Positions 24,601 through 37,053 of a DNA stretch of 64,000 nucleotides are shown here, piece by piece; the first letter of the stretch is position 1; each line of letters opens with the position of its first letter. The DNA comes from Platycnemis pennipes (taxonomy: Eukaryota; Arthropoda; Insecta; Odonata; Platycnemididae). The notes under the pieces were generated by a model. That model worked only from the letters and a program-made list of their open reading frames with translations. It made no database searches and was not told the origin of the DNA. The position numbers were made by a program, and so were the translations under genes. Location of the stretch: positions 33,804,698 through 33,868,697 of the forward strand of contig OW121855.1 in NCBI GenBank assembly GCA_933228895.1, written 5' to 3'.

Positions 24601-27419
24601 CCATACAAACTAACCGAAATTACTCTTTCAAGTTTCATCAAGTGCTTCGAGCAGCGATATAGGATCGAAATCGAAATGTCACAGTTGTCGACCCAAAGAG
24701 GATTTTAAATAATGTCGGCAAGTGATGATGCATGCCTTTTCGTGATTTCAAGGTTCATGTTTTGCTACATATTCATAATCGTAGCAAGCGCAATTTGGAT
24801 CTAATCGATGAGTAATGAAAGTTGGACATATGATGAAGCATTTAAAAACCATTCTAGCCCCTAGTTTCATGGCCAGCATGCTGAAATCTATTACCGCTGA
24901 AAATGGAACCACGGTAAGCTCCTGTTTTCTTGAAAAGATTTTGATCTTTCGATATATCTTGATACAAAATATGCTTTTCCCCCTCAGTATTACAAAATAT
25001 TTTTGCTCATAGCGCCCTTTACTCACTGTTGAATTACAATATAAGTGCTTGCATGTCTTTTCGGTCGTGCTGGCAAGTTTAAATTTATCAGAAAACGTTG
25101 CTGCTACCTTCCTTTCTTTGAATCATTACAACTGCTCAAAATGAGTGTAAAAGCGATTGAAGCCACCAGCGGAGAGAGAAATCGGGACCTGTTACTCCGG
25201 TGAAGGGTGGACGTTGAGGGAAGAGAAGCAGATGATGAGAATGGACGTCCAATTTCGGTTTCGGGTGAAGAGGAAGCAGTCCGGATAACTCTGGATAGGA
25301 TCACCTCGTAACACGGTCAGATGCTCATCGGTTTTCAATATTAGATAAGAGACCAGAAGGGCTGTCAACGGAGTTATCGATCAATTAGTCCGGTTGTTCG
25401 ACCAACCATTAACTGTTAGGCCAAGAGCCAGGACGTAGAAGTCTCAGAATCTCTCAATTGGGAATGGAGAAGCGTTTGTATGTTTTACTTTATTTTACTA
25501 TTCATTTGAGACTGTAGCATATAAAATATGAACATGTGGTGGTTTACTGCATTAATACATAAATATTCCTCCCTGAGACACCCTCAACAAAAATAGAGGC
25601 TGTGACTGAAATACTCCTTGCCTGTTGCATTATCCGAATCAATCAAATTTCCACTAAGGGTGGAGCACTATATTCTCTCGCAATGAATAAATTGAATAAA
25701 AGAAGCAACTCTTATCCTAAAGCTTTGCAAATCCATCAATTTTATGCTACTTGGAAACAAAAAGTTCACCCACAACGGGTCTAACTTCGGTTCTTGGGAA
25801 TACAATCAGCAAAGAATAGAGAATTTCACTGTATGTCAATTCCACTATATATTGTTCAATACCACTTCCACTATGTAATAACGTCATATTCCACTATAAA
25901 TAATGTTTTTTGAAGCGTGATGGACCGAATGTATTATTAAGGTAGGACTATTAGGGAGCAAAAGCTTTTGCAAGAGTAACCCAAAACTTTTTCCCCTCTA
26001 AGAATGAAAATTACCTAGTCATCTCAAACATTTTACTCCTGCATGTGAAATAAAAAGAAACTTTACTTCATTTATGGAATGAAGTTAAATCATATCATAT
26101 TAAATTATTCATTGGGAATTAAAGCAAAATGTTGAGAGAGTGATTTCACAAATATTGATTTTATTAGTCCAGCGTCTATTACACAGTGATAATGCTTTCG
26201 TAAACTGTATTGTTCTCTGCAATTTAGTGGAATGCAGCCTTAAATAAACGGAGCAGACGAGAGAATGATGAGGATAAGGGACAAATAATTACAAAAGAAA
26301 ATTCGTACATTCAGTTCGATTCCTTGAAATCGTGACCGAGGGACAAAGGAAAATGAGGATTTATTACAATCGGGAGATAATAAGGGCGCCGGGTATGAAA
26401 TGCGAGCTCATTGTATCCTTCCCCAAGTTCGTATCCTTACTTTCAAACAGAACTGATAAAAATAATGTATAAAATAAAGATAATATGAACAGCTTGAGTG
26501 ATCGAATTTTTTTGAATAATTGATCGAAATTTTTTAAATTTATTCATATCAGCAGAATGAATTTTTTTTTTTTAAATTAACACTTCAAGTATTAAAACCA
26601 GACTCATCCTTTACTTCGGGATATAAAAATCTTTTCATTCAGTCGTAACAACATATCTACATATAAAAAAAGTTATATTTAATTTATTTAAATATCGCTC
26701 TATAGGAAGTCACAAGTACATGTATGCATAATATATCAACAAATCAAATGCAAATCCTAACAATATTAAATGCTTAAATCACATAAGCTCTATTCTCAAA
26801 CCTTCAAGCTGCGGTTGCACAATGCTTTGCAATGCATTGAATGGACGGGGAAAGGCGAAAGAAAATACTAGCAAACCCCGGAAGTGACAAATATTTCAGT
26901 TGAATACCTGTCCATATTTATTCAAGCGCTGTACTCGTCCGCCTGTGGGACTTTGAGCTCTAGATTCCTAAGACTATTTCGGAATAATAAAAAAAGACTA
27001 ATGCTGACTTCGCGTTTCTTTCTTTTCCTCTTCAGCTCCCAAAAATCCAATCGACGACCAAATCCTTAACAGCATAAACGATATCAACTGCCAGTCACAT
27101 ACCCTATTAGCTACAAACTGGCAAAACCTCGTCCTGGGGTTTACTACGACTCGTGCTGCCCTCCGAACTTCTAATTTTCCTGGCAGTCAAATACTTAGTT
27201 GGGCCCGCTATTTTTCTGATTAACGTCCACGGACACCACCGCCAAACGTCCCTGCATGGAAAGCGAGCAGCGAGGCAGGCAAGTCTGAATGAATCTCATC
27301 CGGCAGACAGGAGAATGACATCATCTTATCTCTCGTATCCATTTCCGCATCCATCCGAGTGCGATAAAAATCACCTCGTTGCCTCCCATTTCAATCCTCT
27401 GGAGCCCATCCACAGCTGA
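24601..27419. other. Mostly AT-rich non-coding stretch
   Basis: No gene recognised. A modest CpG cluster at about 25160-25300 and a poly-T run near 26562 are the only compositional features. Confidence 0.45.
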
Positions 27420-28110
27420 GATGCGACCGCAAGCACGAAACCCATCCGTGAGGGAGACTCCAGCCACTCGCCTCATGCGTAAAACTCCAAAATTACGAGC
27501 CAATGAGGAGCGAAGGAGAGCGGAAAGGAATTGAGGGAGAGAGAAACGGGATGGAAGAAACAAAGAAAGCAGGGGCGAAGCGAACACGCGATCGAAGAAA
27601 AACACAATGCTCTTGTGAGAGACACTGGCAAGACAATGCTTCAGCAGAGGTTGAGGGAGGCGAGGAAAACGTCGAATGGGGGAGAAAGATGGTTGGTTGG
27701 TTTGCTGTGGTGGTGGAAGGTGTATGGGGGGGAAAGACGCAGGAGATAAGGGAAGGCGAGATTCTTCTTCACGTGACGGGCGAATGAAACGAGTCCCTCC
27801 ACGTGTCCACCGGAACAGATTCCGTGGAGTCTGGCTGGGGAATGTCTCCGTGAGGGACGGATGGACCTGCAGAGAGAGGGGGAGTGGTTGGGGTAGAGAG
27901 AGCGTTGGGAAAGACACGACCGGAGGCGGCGGGCGGGTGGCGAGGTCCTTCAGATCGACTCGAAGCTTCGGATAGAGGAAATGGGCTAGAAAAGAAGGAA
28001 GAACTACGCCTAGGAAATAGAAAAACCCCACGTGGGAGGGCGGTGAAAAAGGGCATGGGAGGTAATTCAACGGAAGAAACGACCCGGCACTAAGGGACTC
28101 TGAAATGGCA
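27420..28110. promoter_or_regulatory. Purine-rich CpG block holding the longest ORF
   Basis: GA- and GGA-rich on the plus strand with many CG dinucleotides. The 300-codon minus-strand frame at 27321-28223 is the longest in the window. It is dominated by proline, serine, leucine and phenylalanine, has no recognisable domain, and three plus-strand frames overlap it. The frame fits a stop-poor pyrimidine strand better than a gene. It may be regulatory DNA. Confidence 0.35.
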
Positions 28111-30477
28111 TCTGGAGACGGGGATAAACATAAAAGTTGAGAGAGGACTTCTTGTTGGGGATCGGAGGAGGCTAGCGCTATTATGGCTTGAGCTTTATTC
28201 CCTAATATGGTCAAATAACGCATGAGAAGCTACCTGCGACGTGTGGGGCCGAGGAGTGCAATTGCTGCTATCCGCCGCCGACGCATGCCTCCTCATAACA
28301 ACTGAAGTCACATCCATTTGAGGCGCAATGAACTGTAACTCATGGCAGGGTGACGGAACTACAATAAGCCAATATTCCTGTTTTCTTCTCCCAGTAACGT
28401 GGCTTTGGATATAAGAATAGAGCCTTCTGGAGTGTTCGTCCCCGTCAAATTAAATGTACACAGGATGCTAAAATCCATAAACTTGGTCATTACCTTCAGA
28501 ATTACTCCATAAATTATCATTCAGAACTTATTGCCTTGCATAAAGAAAATTTTAGGTACTTCATACTTTTCTTGCATACATTCATATCTGTTCAAGATAT
28601 ACTATACACGCTTACACGTAAATACGTGGGTGTATCTATAAATAGATATAATATATATTAATGATTCTACACTCGTTAAAACTATCATTCTCATTTTAGA
28701 AAATGACTGATAAGAAATATCGAGACTGCATAAATGTCACGACATGAGATGCGAGGCCGAACCTCATTCCAGCAAGATATTTAAACAGCGAAGCTGAATT
28801 TTGGCGTATGGAGAAAAAAAGCTGCCAGCGTTTATCTCTAAAGGCACTCGCTCTGAAACGCTTAGATGCGTAAAACAACACACAAAATGCTGGAAATATA
28901 CCGGCGTGTTCTCAAGAAACTAATTCTTAGAATAAAACTCCGAGAGGAACATTTCAAATAATGACATATTATCGAGGGGATTCATAAATATACGTTTCTT
29001 CACAAATATATTAATAAAAGAAGTTTAATATGTGAAAATATATGAATTCACCTAATAAAGATGTATCGAGAATCTTTTTCATTTACTGCAACCTGGATTG
29101 GAAATTGAAACTTATTTTTTCTTATGAATTCACAAAAAAATAATCCAAGGGCATCTTTTAAAAACCTGCATTAGAAACCTTACCTCATTAATAAAAATAC
29201 TGTATCGCTTGGACAAGAACTCAACTGCTGATATTCAGCTTCAATAACGAAAGAATTAATGCCATCACCGATCGGTTTCTTGTAAAAGAGAAAATAAATC
29301 GCAAGATATTTTTTCTACGCATAAAGTAGTTCAAAGTGGAAACTGCCTAGTCTGAAACGGCATAAATACTCCCATAGTGTCGCTTCTCATTACTATCTTA
29401 AAATCAATTAAATTAAATTATCCGCCTCTCTTAAATTATCCAAATCTTGAAAGGGAGACCAAGAAGTAAGATGCACCTCGAGGGATGAATTCTTATGTAT
29501 TCTAAACCACGTCCTGTTTTCCGACGAGAAAACACGAATGGCTTTATTTCTATAACTTCCCGTATTTGGCGGCAGGAGGAAGGCCGGCTCCATGAGTCGC
29601 TCCTAGTCCACCCACCGCTGTAACTACGAAGGACTCGTTGACCACTTTGCGACTGCCGTCCAAGACGCGTTTCTAAGAAGCAAACCTAATGGGACTAAAC
29701 GTGCCGTTTGAAGAAATCATGGAATCAATCTATTTCCTCCAAACCCAAGAAAATATTGTTCACCGCTAATTTAAAAACAGAAGCCCAAGGGTATCATGCA
29801 AATATTATATCAAATTACTTCGGAATGTGTGGCAATCAATTACTTTGATTTATTATAAATTATCAAAAATTTATTTTAATATCTATTCAACGAAGAACTG
29901 GAAGTGTCCACTTTGTGACATAGGTGTATCATTTCTCATCCGCGGGAAAAATAAGGTTGAGGTTTTTTAACCTTGATAGCTGAATTGAGGAAATTAGTTT
30001 CATTCGAAGGTCCTTCAAATATTTCCAAGCGTCAGCGTAGGATTAACACAGCTGCCTCTAAAAGACATTTACATAATTATCGCATATTTATCTTAAGCAT
30101 GTCCCAGAGACGCCAGAACCTGATATCTGATTCAGCAGCTGCACGACGAGGAAAAAAATACGATCCAAATTCGATTCATTTCCATTTAGAAATGCCTTCG
30201 TAAAACTATTTGTTTAAATCGAGATTTTCACGTAGAAAAACCGTGGATACTTCAGGGCGAGAGGAATTTCAAGGTTGAATTTGTTAAGTTGTCCTTCACA
30301 GATTGTAAGGATTTTTAAATAAGTATATCTTCAGGTACCATATGGTGAGCGTAATCAATAATATTGACGTTGGAAAAAGAGCGATTGGGAATAACATGCC
30401 AAAAGCCAATTATCTCATATTATTCGGATGTATTGTATTTAAAACCATAAGAAATAAATTAAGAAGAAAAATTATCA
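28111..30477. other. AT-rich non-coding stretch
   Basis: No feature supported. A short TA-rich run lies near 28640-28660. Confidence 0.5.
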
Positions 30478-30610
30478 GGCCACCGAAATCAAGAAGCTTA
30501 CATGTCAGCAACCCTTAGGTCGTGGGGTGGAATCCCAACCTTGGCATGCATGCCATGTTGATCTTAGCTTTCTTGAAACTTTAGTTGATGTGATTCGACG
30601 ACGGCAGATG
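30478..30610 (+). mobile_element. tRNA-related SINE, family B
   Basis: Possible A box at agcttacatgtcagcaac, and B-box-like GGGGTGGAATCCC followed by ttggcatgcatgccatgttg. It ends in a tract with ACT repeats near 30625. It resembles the diverged copy at 13640. The next element, a family-A SINE, begins about 220 bp downstream. Confidence 0.5.
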
Positions 30611-30830
30611 AAGACCCGAATTCTACCACTACTACTATGAGAAAAATGTATAAAATCCACTTACAACTTCTGGAAACTATTAAGGTCCCCTTGGTCACAG
30701 CAGAATAGGTAATTTAGTCTCCATCTCGCTTGCAAAAAATATCAGATTCCGTCATTCACACGAAATTTGGTCGAAACCGCTAATTGTAAGTGCTTCGTTT
30801 GAGCATTCGTCGGAACATGGAAAGTTGGTA

Positions 30831-31062
30831 GTGGCCTGGATGGCGTAGTGGCTAGAATATTGGAGTCTGACCAGTGGGTCCCGGGTACGAATCCCGGAAG
30901 TAGAAGATATTTTTCATTGGTAAACCGGCCCCTACTTGAATGTTTTGTGCAGAACATTCGAGTACAGCATTCCGTCCATCGCATGGGACGTTTAGCCGCG
31001 GACCCCTTGTCGACATTTGGTTAACGCCGGATTTCTCTCCACCCTTCCTCCTTTCCCTTGCA
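30831..31062 (+). mobile_element. tRNA-derived SINE, family A (best copy)
   Basis: The 5' head has A box TAGTGGCTAGAA (30846-30857) and B box GGGTACGAATCCC (30883-30895), spaced as in tRNA genes. The body continues with AGAACATTCGAGTACAGCAT, CGCATGGGACGTTTAGCC, AACGCCGGATTTCTCTCC and ACCCTTCCTCCTTTCCCTTG. This is the least degraded of the family-A copies and serves as the reference. Short open frames inside it are not genes. Confidence 0.88.
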
Positions 31063-31259
31063 TTCCCATCCTTGTACCTTTCCTCCCAATCTGAAGCGCC
31101 TATTAGAGCGGAAACAAGCTTGACAACTCATATGAGTGAGGCAGGTGGGCATACAGTTAGGGTAGGAACTCGGCAGTAGAATCATTTTCGCCATTTGTGA
31201 GGGTTTAGGAGGGAATTTTCAATTTCAAAAGGTAGAATGATTAACCCGACATAATAATT

Positions 31260-31470
31260 AGCTCGCTGTCAACGAAAGACACAAAAAGGGTCCACGGTTT
31301 TACTATCAAACTGAGCACAGATCTCGATAACCTCTCTACAGGGCACTCGAGTAGGGACCGAGATTCCACTGGTAAAACCTGCTACTTCCAGGATTCGAAC
31401 GCTCGTAATGGAACGCAGTACCTACTCTGGTCATTATGCACATCAGATCCCCACCAATAAGCCAGGACGT
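31260..31470 (-). mobile_element. tRNA-derived SINE, family A-like, minus strand
   Basis: On the minus strand, a B box GCGTTCGAATCCT is followed by GGAAGTAGCAGGTTTTACCA, matching the GGAAGTAGAAG segment just after the B box in the 30831 copy, then by a TACTCGAGTGCC segment. The A-box region is poor. It points toward the neighbouring family-A copy in the opposite orientation. Confidence 0.6.
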
Positions 31471-33160
31471 AAATTTCACGAAGACCTTTTTCAACCGGTA
31501 ATAAAAACAAGACCCTGGTAGCTAGAAAACTTCTGAAACTGTGCCGTAGTAGATGCACAGCTGTAGGCACATTTTTAATATTCACTTTTCTTGATGTTAG
31601 TGTTTCCGTATTAACCAATTCGTGTGAAAAACCAAAAACGCGTCCGAAATGATGGAGTCATTCTTTTTAGCTTTTGATGCGTGCATGTATTCCAGCTTTT
31701 AATTTCGAATTTCCTAAAAGATTTGTAGTTTCATATTTTCTTATCCGTGGATTCCGAAGCCTTTTGCTGAGGCAAAAACAAAAAAATCTACAGCTTTGTT
31801 AACAATTACTTTTATTTTACCAGAGGGAGTCGGAGCGGAGTTACGGGATTGAAGAACAGCGAGGAGGAGGAGTTAGGCTTGTACGATGACCGATTTTTCC
31901 ATCGACCATCGAATAGGGTGTGCAAGATGATCGATAGATGCCAATTGCCAATGATTATCGATGGTCAATCGCTATAGACGATGTCTTATTTGATATTTTG
32001 GTGAGGCTATTGAGTGAAGATTGAATTGGATCAAACTCAATCGAAAAGGAATTGAAGAGTGCAAAAGCAAATCCACATTACATCATTAGTGCTGAACCTG
32101 CATCCTGCTCCTATTTCTAAGAGGTGTGAAGTACAAGAAATTAAGATTTCAACTACTTTAATACATATACAAGAGGATCAATATATGTTGACGTTGAACA
32201 TGTTTATTTTCGATTTTAACATTTTTGTCATGCCTATGGTGCTACAGTACAAACCTGATAAATACGTCTAAATTCACAATCTCTTATTATCTGAGTCTCG
32301 AGCAGCACTATGCCATCAGTAACGTAGGTATAACTGTGATTTTTTATCCCTAAAACTAACTCTCTCGGGACATCACTTTTTACCAATTTCCCGTAAGGCT
32401 TAATCCGCAATACAGGACCGAGTGTTATGAAAATTTGCGGACTGTGTCCGTTTTACTTAGAGAAACGAAATTGCGTGCTTTGGTCCCCGGACAAACTTTT
32501 GACGAGAATACCAATGTATCTCGTGTGATGCGCAAACTTTATAAAGGAAAATAGTTAATGAACAGCGGAGGGTCACATACACTTTTCCTTATTACTCCGA
32601 ACTTATTAAGATTCACTAATTATTTTCGTATCGAGAGCTTTATGGCTAATTTATTGCTTCCTCTAGCCAAATGTATGTTCTTCATGAGACCCCTCAAATG
32701 TACTAGTTTTTCAAAAACCTGGTTTGTTATTTGCAGTGAAGTTAATTAGTTCGATTTTTTGTTAGAACTTGCGGAATGTAATTTTACGATCAGAGTTGAA
32801 TAAATTGCATTTATGTCAGATTGATGAGGTAATTTATTCCCGTATTTCAGGAGAATATTTTACTTTTCTGGTACAATCTGGCATTATCATCTGGTAACTG
32901 CCATCTGGTATCTGGTACATATACTGCAGCGGCAGTCGTTTTTATGCTAATTTGTTTATAGTCAGTGAAGTCAAGTATTCGGGTAGCTAAATTAAATTTA
33001 TGCGGGAGGGTTATTTTATATATTGCCCCACAATAGGGTGGTGGCGCTAGTGTATGGAATGGCATACCATGGGTTCCTATGGAATTGTCACGGGCCTGCC
33101 GCAATGACTAAAATCATCGATTTCGATTAATCAACTCATTACACAAGCTTGAGGGTGTAT
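31471..33160. other. Non-coding stretch with two short motif clusters
   Basis: AT-rich. Two clusters stand out. ATCGAT-type words with a 9-bp inverted repeat (GACCATCGA/TCGATGGTC) lie at about 31901-31970. Four to five ATCTGG(T/C)A words lie at 32867-32919. No gene is recognised. Confidence 0.4.
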
Positions 33161-33723
33161 GGGTGCTTTCGATTTGCGGTTACAGCCGGCGATAGACGGC
33201 GATCGCCACGCCGCGGTGCTTTCGGTTTAGCTGGATCGCCGTCTATCGTCGGCTGCCGGTGACTCTCTGCTCTGAGGAGAGCCGAACAGATAAAAAGCTG
33301 TTGGTGTAATATGACGTCAGGCCAAACAATGTATTAACAAATGAAGATTTATTAGGCGTCTCTGTTCAGTTCTCAGATCAATATTTTTTTGTAAACTCGC
33401 ACACACAGGAAAGGTATTCTACTGCATTTATCAATCAGTACCTCAAAAATACTGTTATGACATACCACTAACATACGAAAAAAATTACTAAAATCAATCA
33501 CAGTACCTTTTACCGAACAAAATTGGTGAATTGTATGGCTCATTCGAACTTAAGCGGGCGATTCCCTTCGTTGCTACTTTCTTATTTACCCTCAAATTCA
33601 CTAAACTGACTGCGCAAGCGCGAAAAGCCGGTGTCAGCTGTGTTTCATTTAATTTGCATCCTGGCGATCGACGGCTCCTGCGTTCGATAAACGGCTATCG
33701 CCTTACCTAAATGAAAAGCACCC
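33161..33723. mobile_element. 563-bp terminal-inverted-repeat element
   Basis: The left end GGGTGCTTTCGATTT matches the reverse complement of the right end, GGGTGCTTTTCATTT. Just inside the left end is a 22-bp inverted repeat with one mismatch (33183-33204 and 33234-33255, CAGCCGGCGATAGACGGCGATC and its partner). The loop carries a second copy of the terminus (GGTGCTTTCGGTTT). The right end has related GGCGATCGACGG words. There is no coding content and no clear target duplication. GGGTGC-type termini occur in PIF/Harbinger-like elements, but the superfamily is unproven. Confidence 0.7.
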
Positions 33724-33980
33724 TTTGAGTACGGGTGCCGACGCTTGCCGCTTCCGTCTCGTATTCAGCCCGTGCGCCCCCTTCCTCTCTCGTACGCATG
33801 CGCTGTGACGTGAGCGCGAGGGCGAGGAGGAATTTCCCGCGCGGCGCCGAAGGAACAACGGAATCGGCGGGGTAAGAATGCGATCGGTGGTCACGTGACT
33901 CGCGTGACCCGCCCCCTCCCTCCCTCGTGAAATGGCAAAGGTACCCAGGGAAACGCGTCGGATTTGAAAAAAAATGGCAT
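33724..33980. promoter_or_regulatory. Promoter-like CpG block
   Basis: A dense CpG cluster immediately right of the transposon. It contains GCATGCGC (33796-33803, close to an NRF1 half-palindrome), TGACGTGA (33806-33813, CRE-like) and the quasi-palindrome GGTCACGTGACTCGCGTGACC-type segment (33889-33909) with CACGTG. Such clusters are common in constitutive promoters. A 123-codon minus frame overlaps and has no domain. Direction and target gene are unknown. Confidence 0.4.
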
Positions 33981-35205
33981 TCCTTCCCACGGGATTAATA
34001 GAAGAGGGACAATCCCTCCAGCTCAACAACAGATCATCCAATGCGACAAAACCAACGTGCTTTTCACTCTCCAAGATACATGGGACTGAAATTAATTTTT
34101 AATTATGGTACAGATATGATAAAAGAGAGCCAGGTCCTCGCCATCAATTGTTTACCCATTGCGAATAAAAGTAAAAGTTGTGTGATCTCCAGGAGGACAG
34201 AGCTATTAAAACTGGGATAGAGCTATATTTTAATCACATTTCAGACTTGATATGCCTATATCCACAGAAATCAGTTTATTGTGAAATATAGGGATGAAGA
34301 AAATATGAAGTACTCGCTCGACGTAGGGGTCAAAGAAGCTGAGACTGGCTAATAGGTGAAGAGCAGAAGTTGGCAAAAAAAATTCAAAATAGACTCATTG
34401 GATAGTGAAACAATGCATTCAGAAATTTTGTACACGGCATTATTTATTTTGTGAAAGCAAACTACGTGGGAAATAACAAAAGTATGTTGGAAGGTATAAT
34501 ATTGTATGAGATTCATAAAGAGCTATATTTTGGGACTTGGGAGAAAGAGAGAGATTATTTCTTTAAGAGAGTATTTCTTTACTTAATAAAGGACCTTATC
34601 ATGGAGCAAAATAATATGCAGAATTGCTCACAATAGACTGCTAAGCAATAAATTTTAAATACTACGGAGAACCCACGTTTACTTCACAAAAACGTTACTA
34701 AACGCATTTTATACTAACTTCTCAAAACCCTTGAGCTCATAAAATTGAAATCCATATCCTAAAAGAAGATCAAGCAATTATATATAATTTACATAGGTTT
34801 ATTTGAAATAATGTATTTGCGATCTACTGGAAAATTAAGTTTTTAAGCGTATCACAGATCCTTGAAGCGCGAACGCGAATCGAAAGAGTCGCCGTAGAAT
34901 TCAAGAAAGAGATTTGTTCTGCCTTGATGTGTTTTGGACGCAATCATCCACATGTTTTTTTATCTTAAAGAATTAAAGGTACAGTTACTCGCGCCGGCTG
35001 ATTTAATGTTTTGCGCGCCCAAAATGAACAAGTTCTCGGTGATTAGCAGTCTTCCCAGACGATAATGCGGAAATTAAAGGAGATGTCAGTCATGAAATGA
35101 GATGAGCCACAGTCATAAAATATGCTAGATCCTTAATTACTCAGTGGAATTTTCAGAGAATTATTGGAGAACAGAAGAGAGGACTACAATCAAATACCGT
35201 AATAT
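33981..35205. other. AT-rich non-coding stretch
   Basis: No supported feature. Confidence 0.5.
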
Positions 35206-36475
35206 CACTGTAAAAAGTAGATGTGATTTTAAGGTACATAAGTGATCTGAATTTCAGATGCAACAATTTTAAGACAGGGTATGTTGAATTTCAGCAGTAA
35301 TATCTTGTCTAAAAATAAGGCAGGTGAACGACTGAAAATCAGACCAAGTGGACTTATTTTCAGATAGGCCTATGCTGAATTTAAGACAGCCCTGTTCTGG
35401 TTATAATGCGGGTTGCTATTGAAATTCAAGCCTACTCTGAGGGGATGTCTTATTTTAAGGCAGTTGCAGGACTGAAAATCACACCAGGTGGGACTTATTT
35501 TAAGATAGTCCCATGCTGAATTTAAGCCCAGGGCTGTCTTAAATTCAGCATGGGCCTATCTAAAAATAAGTACCACGTAACAATGCGGGTTGCTATTGAA
35601 ATCAAAGCCTACTTTTATGCGATGTCTAATTATAAATACTAGATATTTAAACACTTCACACGAACACAAACCAAAACCCTAACGTTTCATATTTTTATTC
35701 GATGATACTGTTTCACTGACTAAATTCTTCAATAGAGCAAACGTAAGTCATAGAATTTCCAATGAAAAAGATTCCAGGACTGAAATGGGAACACATGGAC
35801 AATAACTTCAAAGATAATATGAAAATGTGTACTTTTATTGGAAACAAAGTAATCCATACAAAGTCTTCGATACCACAGATGTGTGCCAGTATCTTCAAAC
35901 CGAAGCAGGAACTGTCACTTGATGAGGGCGACTATTTTTTAGTTCTTACAACCCTGCCGCGTAGACAAAATAAGGAAGTTTACTCTCAGGATACGTCACT
36001 CAGACACAACTGTCTCCCTTCTGCAAATAAACTAAGTATCATTGCCACAATCTCACACCATTAATTCATCGCACGAAACTTATTTCACCTACTTACAATG
36101 AAATTTGACTAGACTTCAAATTTTACTTCCTTACGCTTCGTAATTCTTGTTGACATCCTGCTCCCTGAGGTTGAATGAAAAACACTGCGTTTTGTTTATC
36201 CTGCTCCCTGGTTACGCTCCGCCCATCAGTCTCTGCTATTGGCTGGTTAGCTCCAATTGCGGAGCCAACCAAGGCGTGCTTATTTTCAGCCCGGGTGATC
36301 TGAATTTCAGATCACAACCATCTTATTTTCAACATGCAGTGGTTATGGTCTTAAAATAAGACGGAGATGTGTCTGATTTTCACGCACCATGAGTCTTAAA
36401 TTGAGACCACTACCTTAAAATCAGACAGCGCTTAAATTCAGTTCGCACTGAAAATCAGATCAACATTTTACAGTG
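35206..36475. mobile_element. 1.27-kb modular inverted-repeat element
   Basis: The left end is CACTGTAAAAAGTAGATGTG and the reverse complement of the right end is CACTGTAAAATGTTGATCTG, with further matches (ATTTT). The subterminal regions are built from short quasi-palindromic words such as CTGAATTTCAG, CTGAAAATCAGA, GTCTTAAAATAAGAC and TTATTTTAAG. GTGATCTGAATTTCAGAT occurs near both ends (about 35243 and 36296). A related block of about 45 bp is present three times (35348-35392, 35489-35530, and inverted at 35535-35577). A direct repeat of about 46 bp (35405-35451 and 35582-35627) flanks the last two. The internal 100-codon frame (35762-36064) has no transposase motif. Non-autonomous DNA transposon, superfamily uncertain. 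Confidence 0.75.
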
Positions 36476-37053
36476 ATGAAATGTACGTAAATATTAGATC
36501 AAAATTCCTTTCTTATGATATTACATCGACGCCCTTCGGCTATGTGTTTAAACTCATATTCTTCATTTGCTAATACCTAAATGATGCAATACTAAAAAAT
36601 TTTTTATTCAGATATAATTAAGAGTATCACATTACTTTAAATGAATTAAAATCCCTGGAAAGCAGAAGGAATTTGATTGCTGAATCCACCTCAATTCTTG
36701 TCCCGTAATCCTTTTGAACTTGGCATACACTATTATTTAAATAAAATAAATAATCTAGTAGCAACATATATTTAATAAACTACTTATTAAAATCTATCTT
36801 TAATCTACCATTAGAGGTTTATAAATCTCAAAAGAACTTCAAGTAGTTGGATAACAATCTAGCTGTCAAGAATCCAATTTAAAATATCGGCATTAATTAT
36901 TTTCACGGATTAAATTTATGCTATTTTTTGCACTGAAAGTTGGAGTTCTCCACTGTCACGATAAATCAGCTAAGTTCATAGAAATAATTATGGTCAAAGA
37001 GAGTTCCTTTGTTTAATAAAGCAATTATCATGTGAGTGGTCACCAAAAGCTTT
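36476..37053. other. AT-rich non-coding stretch
   Basis: No supported feature. Confidence 0.5.

Noticed and set aside
23961..24641. 226-codon minus-strand ORF as a gene
   Set aside because: Same reasons: it lies on the pyrimidine strand of a GA-rich CpG block and includes the microsatellite.
27321..28223. 300-codon minus-strand ORF as a protein gene
   Set aside because: Composition is proline, serine, leucine and phenylalanine from a pyrimidine strand, several plus-strand ORFs overlap, and no domain or splice signal is seen.
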